A stretch of 64,000 nt of DNA. Source: Phyto melanocephala. Taxonomy: Eukaryota; Arthropoda; Insecta; Diptera; Rhinophoridae. Below are positions 55,945 through 64,000 of this stretch, piece after piece. How positions within the stretch are numbered: the stretch's first letter is position 1; each line of letters opens with the position of its first letter. The notes beneath the pieces are model-generated. The model ran no database searches. It worked only from the letters and a program-made list of their open reading frames with translations, and was not told the origin of the DNA. Location: assembly GCA_941918925.1 (NCBI GenBank), contig OW799234.1, forward strand, positions 84,518,497 through 84,582,496, given 5' to 3'. The position numbers and the translations under genes are program-made.

Positions 55945-56885
55945 GTAAAAACCTTACAATGGCTAACCCATTTAATGCTCTTTTTTTTCTCAAAACTTTT
56001 TATTGTTTTGCGATTGAGAATCAATTTGGTTTGGTTGAAAAAGACTTTTTTCAACAAATAAATAATTTGACTAAATTGCTGGTCATGAAACTAGACATCA
56101 ACTAAATACAACAATATAAATTTTGTTTTAAACTTGTGAATGTTGTCTGTTTGTTACTAAATTCACCATCCAATCGCAAGGTAAGTAGAGATGCTGTAAA
56201 AATACCCCGGTCATTGGGAAGTGTAAAACAGTCAGGTCCTCCCATTATGGCGGCATTATTTAATTGAAAATTTCTTCATTACAAACTAAAATCATTTGAT
56301 TTATTGTTACATGTTCGTACATGTGCGTATATGTTTCCCAGCATTTGTTTTAACTTTTTTGTGGTTCTGGCCAATGTGTCTCTTCTTGCTAAATAATCTG
56401 AGTTTGTATATAGAAAGTGGGCGTTTTTTCTCTTTTTTTCACATACATATTCTACCGCTGATGTAGTTTGGTGGGAAAATGGCAATTTTTTGCTTTAGGG
56501 CGTATTTAGCTGTATTAAGCTTAAGCTAAAACTGACTTAAATTCAGTTTATTTATTGATTATACTGTGATTAATGAATGTGAGAAAAATCGCTAGTAAAT
56601 GCTTTAATTTATATCACGTTTTCCAAAGTAATTAAAAGAAATACGCTTATAACAAGGTTTTTGATCAGTGTTTATTAACAACATATGGAATCAAGTGGAT
56701 ATTCTAACGAAAACTAGATGACATTAAAGGTTAAATTAAATAACATTTTTAAGGACAGGTGTCCTTGAATGCTATTTAAATGTTACATTTTACGAATGCT
56801 TAAAATTTAAATTTTAATTTAAAATCTTTGTCATTAATCTTTTAATAAATTTTCATTAATTTTTCATTATTATTTTTTATTTATT
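55945..56885. other. Non-coding AT-rich stretch
   Basis: Nothing recognised. Confidence 0.35.
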
Positions 56886-56889
56886 ACAT

Positions 56890-57240
56890 ACAGCTGCGGT
56901 CAAAATAATAGCACCAACCTAAAAGTTTTAGTAAATCTATTCACATCTTGCAAAATGTAACCCAAAACTCAGTACATTTCAATACCAATTCAAAGCAGAT
57001 TTATTAAAAACCATCAGTTTTTAGTTAAAAGCACGTACATATATTTTTTAACATTCACACAGAAAGTTATGACAGCAAGGGACTGTAATTTATTCAAATT
57101 GTATTCCGTTAAATTATTTGAAAATGAAAAAAAATCAGTTAAAAAACAAAGGAAATTTGTTTAAGAAAAAACTTCAATGAAATACTGACTTATAGTCAAA
57201 ATAAAAACGCTGCCCATGAATATACGCTGTTTTGTAAAAC
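56890..57240. mobile_element. Tc1-like terminus (fragment)
   Basis: TACAGCTGCGGTCAAAATAA TAGCACC at 56890 is the form of many Tc1-like termini (TA, CAG, GGTCAAAATAATAGCAC). A looser direct echo, AGTCAAAATAAAAACGCTGC, occurs near 57195. The opposite terminus was not found and there is no transposase; probably a solo end or deletion derivative. Confidence 0.5.
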
Positions 57241-57244
57241 GACA

Positions 57245-57960
57245 CATGTCATAAGATTTGAAAATTGTACAATAAACAATAAAATACAATTTATTAAATT
57301 TAAACTTAAAAAAAAACTATAAATATGACACTTAGGACTTAAATATATAACTTTTGAATCACTGAATTAATTGTGCAAACAAAGGAATAACACGAAAAAT
57401 TATTTATTTTTTTACAATTTATAAATAAAAGTAAAAGTAATAAAGACGGCACGAAAATAATAAATAGCAATAGCATAAAGGCTTTTTATTTTCTTTGAAA
57501 AGATTTGTTATCACATCAATATTATTTGGAAATAATAATTTCTATTGAGCAAAATTATGTAGATTTGATGTATGTGCAACATGACATGTTCGATATAAAT
57601 ATAAACATTGCATTGTTGCTACATTATTTCAACATATTTCCATATAAAAATAAAAATAACAAAACACTAAAAAAACAAATAAAAACTGATGTTGATTTGC
57701 AATAATTTCATTCCACTTTCAAAACTTGAGCTAATAATTTCACTTTTTACCCAAATGAAACCAAAACATCATTCGTTGTTTGATTTGTTTTTCTTTTCTA
57801 TCCCATAAGTATATTCAATTAGTAGACCACAACCATGAAACAAACAAAAAACCCCCCTAATGAAAAACAATATAATTTAAAATAAGCAAAAAATCAATTC
57901 AAACCCACTTTCAAAACTCAATCAATGCCAACAAAGACGATTTTTGGTTAAAACAATACA
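57245..57960. other. Non-coding AT-rich stretch
   Basis: Nothing recognised. Confidence 0.35.
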
Positions 57961-57964
57961 CAAT

Positions 57965-58271
57965 CAAGGCATTCACGTCACTGGTTTTAGTCTTGCGAAA
58001 TTGCTCAAATTAAAATTATTTTTCAAACTCAACAACAAGAATTTATGAATAAAAGATTTTCGCTCTAACTTTGACTTTTGCACAACTTCTGATTTTGTGC
58101 GTTAATATTAAGCCAAATGAAAGCTCAAATCGTAAAACAAGTCAACACTTTCGGCAATTTGTTTATCGAATGACTGTTAAATAGTTTTTGTTGAAAATGA
58201 AGCTCACGTCATTAGTATGTAGTGACTTTAAGCAATTTCGCAAGAGTAAAATCGGTGACGTGAATACCTTT
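57965..58271. mobile_element. 307-bp MITE with 40-bp inverted repeats
   Basis: AAGGCATTCACGTCACTGGT, TTTAGTCTTGCGAAATTGCT at the left and the complement of AGCAATTTCGCAAGAGTAAA, ATCGGTGACGTGAATACCTT at the right agree in about 36 of 40 positions. There is no coding capacity and no obvious target duplication. Confidence 0.82.
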
Positions 58272-58279
58272 AATGTATT

Positions 58280-59020
58280 TATGAAAACTTAAAAGAAATT
58301 TTTCAAATAACTACTATTTAACGAAAACAACTCCAACAACATCAGCACAACAACATGTGCAACATAATCGAAAGACGTTTTACCGAGGTGTTACATTTTT
58401 ATTCGATTCAAACCAGTTTCCAACTCAGTTATGGAGTTTTCTCTTCATTAAGTATCTATTTATGTGTAACGAAATCATAAAACAATCATTTTACTCGTAT
58501 GAATGAATATTAAAAACACTACTTAACTGGATCATAAAGAAATTAGTGAAACACAACAACAAAAAGTTGATATAATTATAAGTGTGCAAAATAAAAATTC
58601 AAATAACAATAGAAACAAAAAACAAACCAAACCAAACTTCACTACAAATATTAAATTCACAAACATTTTCACTTTCATTGAAGGAGTTTTGCAACATTAT
58701 ATGGTCATAAGCAATTGATTTTTATTTTGCGAATGAATAAATGAAAAGATTCCCAACTTGACAAAGCAGCCATTTTACAGTGGTTTAACTGATGATGATT
58801 AAAATATTACCGTGTCATTGGAGATCAGGTGTTTTGTGAATACATTAATGAACTGCACGCTGTTCTATTAAGTGCCTAGAATTTATGTCTATTAGGTGAA
58901 AACAAACCGATGTTGCATGATATTTGTTTACATTAATTCTTTAAGATATTTTGCTTTGAGGCACTATTGAATATGTTCTTTAGTTTGGACTACCTTTAAA
59001 ATTTTTTGCTGAATTGTTTT
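58280..59020. other. Non-coding stretch
   Basis: CAACAAC-rich near 58325-58370 and 58550-58640; otherwise nothing recognised. Confidence 0.35.
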
Positions 59021-59023
59021 TCA

Positions 59024-60336
59024 TTTTTATACCCTTCACACAGTGAAAAAGGTTTGTCATTCCGTGTGAAATTTCTACAATTTTCATTTCCGACCCCATA
59101 AAGTATATATTTTCTAAAAGCTTATGAATAGGGGAGTCGATTAAGCTCTGTCAGTCTGACCGTCTGTCCGTGTGTATGTTGAAATCAACTTTTTGTAGCC
59201 CCCCGACACCGCTTGGACCCGGGTGAGGTACTAAAATATCAGAAATATTCGGGAGTAGATCGGTATTGAAAATCAGAAACATCGGTACATAATCAACTGA
59301 GATATGAGCAAAAACCCACGACCACCTCGATTTTTTTCTCACAAAAACAACATTACAACAACAACATACATACATACAAACGTGTATACTGGTTAGAGAA
59401 AACGTGACGTGAATCGAATCCCAGCTGAGCCAAAAAAAAATTTTTTTTATTTATTTTTAATATTTTTTTTTTAATTTTTTTTTTTATTTTTTTTTTAATT
59501 TTTTATTTAATATATTATTTATATTTTTTTTTTTTGTTTTATATTTATTATTTTTTTTTAATTTTTCTTTTTAATTTTTTTTTTATTTTTTAATTTTTTT
59601 TTTTTATTTGTTTTTTATTTTTTTTTAACATACATACGTAAATTTATAATTTTACAATGGGATGTTTTTATATATGTATGTTTTTTTAAATGTATGTACG
59701 TATTTCATATGGGATAAAGGTGATACAAACTACTGTTATTGCATGACTACACGTTGTGAAGGGTATATAAGATTCGGCACGGCCGAATATAGCGCTCTTA
59801 CTTTTTTTTTTAAACTTTTTTTTTATTTTTTATTTAATATATTATTTATATTTTTATTATTTTTTTTTTAATTTTTAATTTTTTTTAAAATTTTTTTTTT
59901 TTGTTTTATATTTATTATATATATTTTAATTATTTTTTTTTTAATTCTTTTTTTAAATATTTTTTATTTTTTATTTAATATATTATTTATATTTTTATTA
60001 TTATTTTTTTTTAATTTTTTTTTTAATTTTTTTTAATTTTTGTTTTGTTTTATATATATTATATATATATTAATATTTTTTTAAATTTATTTTTTAAATT
60101 TTTTTTGTAAATTTTTTTTTTTTAATTTATTTTTTAAATTTATTTTTTTATTTTTTTATTTTTTTTTTGTTTTTTTAACATACATACGTGAATTTATAAT
60201 TTTACAATGGGATGTTTTTATATATGTATGTACGTATTTCATATGGGATGAATGATGATACAAACTACTGCATGACTACACGTTGTGAAGGGTATATAAG
60301 ATTCGGCACGACCGAATATAGCGCTCTTACTTGTTT
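59024..60336 (+). mobile_element. HINE (short type) with two tandem 3' ends
   Basis: 5' end TATACCCTTCACACAGTGAA, GTCATTCCGTGTGAAATTTC, CCGACCCCATAAAGTATATA, GTCGATTAAGCTCTGTCAG, GTCCGTGTGTATGTTGAAAT. CGTGTATACTGGTTAGAGAA and AATCGAATCCCAGCTGAGCC (59385-59430) form the tRNA-like module, here pointing forward. After about 200 bp of poly-T/A comes a first 3' end (59629-59805; GATTCGGCACGGCCGAATAT, AGCGCTCTTAC). More poly-T follows and then a second, nearly identical 3' unit (60175-60336; GATTCGGCACGACCGAATAT, AGCGCTCTTACTTGTTTT). Each repeated unit starts AACATACATACGTRAATTTA, TAATTTTACAATGGGATG. Confidence 0.85.
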
Positions 60337-60339
60337 TAT

Positions 60340-63280
60340 ACTCTTTAAGTCTGTTGGCAAGGATACGTAAAAAAAATATATTTTCCAAAACTTCATAAAC
60401 AGCGAATGAATTTGATTAAGCAATATCCACCTGAACCTGAGTTCTGGTTAAATTTAATTGTCTAAGGTCGCTTTACGTTATGTTAGGAACACATTTGGCA
60501 TGAACGACGAATTTCGCCCAACATGACAAATTCGTCGCTAAAAATTCACTGTTTTAATTCGTATTATAGAGTAAAGTAACGACGAAAAAATAAACTGGAC
60601 AAAGTCATTTACTGTTTGTGCAATTAAAAATATAATCAAGAATTTGAATTTTTCTAAAATTTACGAAAATAGTAAATATAAATTATTTTTTATTTTTTAT
60701 TTTTTTACTGCTTATATGCGGACGATCGGTATATTATCAGTAACAAGCATTCATGTGACAAAATTAATATATAGTATAGTATATTTAAGTGCAAACATTT
60801 GCATATTTGCAGAAAACCGCGCTTGTAGAAATACTGGTATCATGTTTAATAACAACACTGTAAATAATATAGATAATTGTATGATACATACTAGGACTAA
60901 ATATTAGTAGTACATCTAAATATTAAGTAAATGTCTTCGATCCGTTTTATTCATATAAAAAGTTGTTGCTTTTTTATAAAAATAATTTATTTATTTATTT
61001 TATTCCTATATTTCGCGACCACATTCCAGGGAATGTATAAACAATTAACAACATGAAAATTATAAATAAACAAATTTGTTAAAAAAAGGCGGGAACATTA
61101 AGATTTTTTCTTTTCTTGGTTCAGTGTTTTAATGCCAATATAAAAGAAATTATAAAATTAGAGCTTCTATTTTAACTAAATACTTTTATATTGTATTGTA
61201 TTTTTTGTTAGTTTCGCTGACACATAATAATTAAATTAAAATATTTTTTCAACATATAAAATATGTACATACATGTTAATTCAGCAAAATTTTTACATTT
61301 AATTTTCTTTTATTTTAACAGCACATTTTACCAAGTTGAAAAAGAGTAAAAACGTGTTTTTTCCAAATGTTCAGAAATAGCTTTAGCCAACATTCTTGTC
61401 CTAAATAATCATATTCTTTATTATAATACCATGACCATATTATCCATCTGCACAATGTTTTCTTAAGACTTTTCGCATTTAAAAGACATTTAAAGCCATA
61501 ATATTTAATTGGAAATTATGGCATTAATGAACAGTTAATTTTCATTTATGTCTACCATTCTATGGATTGTGATGATAAATTTTCTTTCATTCGTTGCATT
61601 TTCCTTAAACTTAATAAGAAGAATTGTAAAATAATTAACACCGAAACACACATTCATCATCAGAAGAAAAGAGAACAGTAGTAAAATATGGAACAATTAC
61701 TTCAAGTTGAAATGTATTTGTATGCATTGTTGGTATGTATGTATGTGTATATGTGTATCTGTTTTTGCACTAGTAAATAATAAATAGAATAACAATTATC
61801 TTTAATACATTTTATATGGAAAAGAATTTGATTAAACTACTGTGATTAGATTTCTAAATCTAAATTTTAAATTGTTATGGAGAATTGAAGAACTGGCAGC
61901 TGAAGAAAGAAATATTTCAAAATATTTACTACATTATCATTTACAAATATATTTTGCTGTATAGCAACCATCTCTTATACCACATAAATTTTGGTGTAAC
62001 AAATTTCAAAAACTGACAGAATTATAAATAAATTTTTTTATTATTATTTATAGACTGTACAATTTATAAATTGTAAGGCCCAAATTAAAACTAAAAGAAT
62101 TTAAGTATAAAAATAAAAATTAAACAATTAAATTTGTACAAACTTAATCTAGAAAACTGAAAAATGTGTGTCAAAATTTATTTTACTATTTAACTGTTTG
62201 ACTAATTTTCGAAGATAAATAAAATTATTTCTTTAACAGTTACATACTATATTTGAATATGTATTTAAATATTCAAAATCAAACGAAAAAAAAATCTACT
62301 TAATTTAAATTCCTATTAAAAAAAAACATAAACAAAATTATAAATGAAAAACTTCACTCATTAATTTGTATATATGTTTTACGTATGTATGTAGTTGTTA
62401 CATACAAGTATGAATGTAAGTAAACATATCAAAACGTTTCTATAAAAAAGTGAGTAGGTATATATCATACACTTATATATAAATATATGCAAATGTATAT
62501 GTGTATACATATGTACGTACATATAGACCAAAATCAAAGAACAACATCAGATGCTCTACTGTTCCACTTAAGATAAAAGTCAGGCGAGTCGTAATTTTTT
62601 TTTAAGTTCAACTAATAGATACATATTTACATATACATATTTGTTTGTATGAGCATACCAAATATATTTATACATACATACATACATGCATATGTAGTCA
62701 CGTTTGCTGCCAGCTCTATACAACTCAAATACACAAAGTGTCATACATTTCCATTAATCCATTCGTTTTGCTTTAGAAATATATTTTTACAAATATTGTG
62801 TGTAAAAATTCAAGTAGATTTAGATGAAGAAACGAACATGAAACAGTTTTAAATTATAATCAAAGATTAAAAAAAACAACACAACAAATGTTAACACATA
62901 TAAAAAAAACAACAAACAAAAACTTATAAACCCAAGTGTGTATGTATGTATGTATTGTACATCTTTAGCTTAGGTACTTATATACAAACCTGCATAATGC
63001 TAGAATGAACTAAATTTGTCCATTGTCGTCTTTAGAACATACCATACGCTCATATGCATGTTTTACTTAAATACAGTTTTATTTATGCCTTCAACAATTG
63101 TTGCAGAAACAAATCTTAAAAATATTTGTTTGTTTGTTTAAATTTTAAAAAGGGAAAGTGAAAACCAAAATATATATTTTTTAGATTTGATCCGATCTGA
63201 GTTAATCTGACAATAAAAAAAAAGTGAAACTTCGCAGGAAAGCTTTTTGCTAACGTAACATTGCCCGCTAATTTATCTGG
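60340..63280. other. Non-coding stretch, about 2.9 kb
   Basis: No gene or TE family recognised. Short (TATG)n/(CATA)n runs near 61735, 62385, 62670 and 62940. A loose palindrome GACGAATTTCGCCCAACATG with ACAAATTCGTC lies at 60504-60536. Confidence 0.4.
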
Positions 63281-63282
63281 GC

Positions 63283-63768
63283 TTTTTATACCCCTCACAA
63301 AAAAGTATTGGTTAGTCATTCCGTGTGGAATTTCCACAATTTTCATTTCTTACCCAATAAAGTATATATTTTCTGAAAGCTTATGAATAGGGGAGTCGAT
63401 TAAGCATTGTCAGTCTGTCCGTGTGTATGTTGAAATAAACTTTTTAAAGCCCCTGATCCCGCGTAAGGTATAAAAATATCAGAAATATTCGGTAGCAGAT
63501 CGGTATTTAAAATCAGAAAAATCAGTACATAAACAACTGAGATATGCGGAGAAAACCACGGCTACCTTGTTTTTTTCACAACAACAACATATAACACATA
63601 CATACAAACGTGGTATACTGGCCAGAGTGAACGTGGCATCAAATCCCAGCTGAGCCAAAAAGAATTTATTTTTATTTTTTATTTGATCTATTATCTTTTT
63701 GATATTTTTTTTTTATTTATTTATTTTTATAACGTGTTTCAACCGGTATTAAAATATCTCGTTATGTT
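63283..63768 (+). mobile_element. HINE (short type), 3' end absent
   Basis: TATACCCCTCACAAAAAAGT, GTCATTCCGTGTGGAATTTC, CAATAAAGTATATATTTTCT, GTCGATTAAGCATTGTCAG and AACTGAGATATG match the 59024 copy closely. Then come CGTGGTATACTGGCCAGAGT and CATCAAATCCCAGCTGAGCC (tRNA-like module) and a T-rich stretch. The 3' hairpin is not reached before the mariner-family element begins at about 63770; it may resume beyond the window. Confidence 0.82.
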
Positions 63769-63769
63769 A

Positions 63770-64000
63770 AGGGTGTTTTATATAGAGGTATAGAATTTTC
63801 AAGTCGAATAAAACACAGATAAGTTTTTCAAATTTCATTTAATTATATGGCATATGACAGCCGCGTAGACTAAACTGGATGCCTAATTTTCGATGACTTT
63901 TTCCAACATTTGTGGACGTATTTTGGCAATAAAGCGGCGAATGTTGTCCTTCAAGTCCTTCAATCGTTTCGATGTTACGACGTTGACTAGCGACTTCACA
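63770..64000 (-). pseudogene. Mariner-family element, 3' end of transposase, cut by window edge
   Basis: After TA the left end AGGGTGTTTTATATAGAGGT, ATAGAATTTTCAAG matches the terminus at 29525. Minus strand: SKRLKDLKDNIRRFIAKIRP, QMLEKVIEN, stop, ASSLVYAAVICH. This is the C-terminal part of the transposase (LKDNIRR-x-I-x-x-I-P-x-M-L-E-KVIENW-x-R); the TAG replaces the usual Trp codon, and a frameshift precedes the final GGCHMPYN. The rest lies beyond 64000. Confidence 0.8.

Noticed and set aside
59385..59430. Possible tRNA gene
   Set aside because: A- and B-box-like words are too close together and no cloverleaf or anticodon arm can be drawn; kept only as a tRNA-like module.
60504..60536. 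GACGAATTTCGCC...AAATTCGTC as a MITE
   Set aside because: Arms of only about 10 bp, with no flanking duplication.

Overview
The window looks like euchromatic or intergenic DNA from a higher fly (Diptera, Schizophora; a calyptrate such as a blow fly or house-fly relative is the best guess). The evidence is a very AT-rich background, GT-AG introns, two genes with fly-like proteins, and many copies of a dispersed element with the layout of Drosophila DINE-1/INE-1 (Helentron-associated, 'HINE'). The species cannot be fixed from the sequence alone. No bacterial-style operons, CRISPR arrays, rRNA or intact tRNA genes were seen.

Only two host genes are supported. (1) At 2821-3180, minus strand, two adjacent exons encode the N-terminal part of a zona pellucida (ZP) domain protein of the apical cuticle-organising type; its first exon and the rest of the ZP domain are not recognisable here. 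(2) At 27608-29203, plus strand, a complete three-exon gene encodes a 252-residue classical short-chain dehydrogenase/reductase of the insect farnesol-dehydrogenase-like group. Its first intron holds a 363-bp MITE and a second inverted-repeat structure.

Most of what can be recognised in the rest is transposable-element debris, often nested. Region by region: 1-2400 has mariner-family, HINE and pogo/Tigger-like relics; 4005-6524 a complete HINE and a hAT relic; 8519-10130 a nearly intact Tc1-like element with TA target duplications; 10158-12422 a stack of at least five elements (outer TIR element, mariner-family element, Ty3/gypsy leader plus gag, a 131-bp MITE, a HINE fragment); 13733-14919 a non-LTR reverse-transcriptase relic split by a 476-bp MITE; 16596-20531 HINEs, a 1.18-kb TIR element and a canonical Helitron carrying a 121-bp minisatellite; 20993-24855 a hAT relic and a HINE split by a second Tc1 element; 25758-27348 a hAT-like non-autonomous element; 29525-43346 HINEs of two subfamilies, some with nested mariner-family MITEs; 44714-50760 Tc1, I-like LINE and zinc-knuckle relics plus hairpins; 53265-55937 a hAT element with a perfect 8-bp target duplication, a decayed full-length mariner-family transposase and a MITE; 56890-64000 further MITEs, a HINE with two tandem 3' ends, a last HINE and the 3' end of a mariner-family element running off the window.

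No new multi-gene system was found. The points of most interest are the nested insertions that can be read base by base, an invertible tRNA-like module inside HINEs, a HINE with duplicated 3' termini, the Helitron minisatellite with a GC-rich palindrome in each unit, and a near-perfect 159-nt hairpin at 50166-50324. Coordinates of TE ends marked by TIR plus target duplication are exact; boundaries of decayed HINE and transposase relics are approximate (tens of bases).
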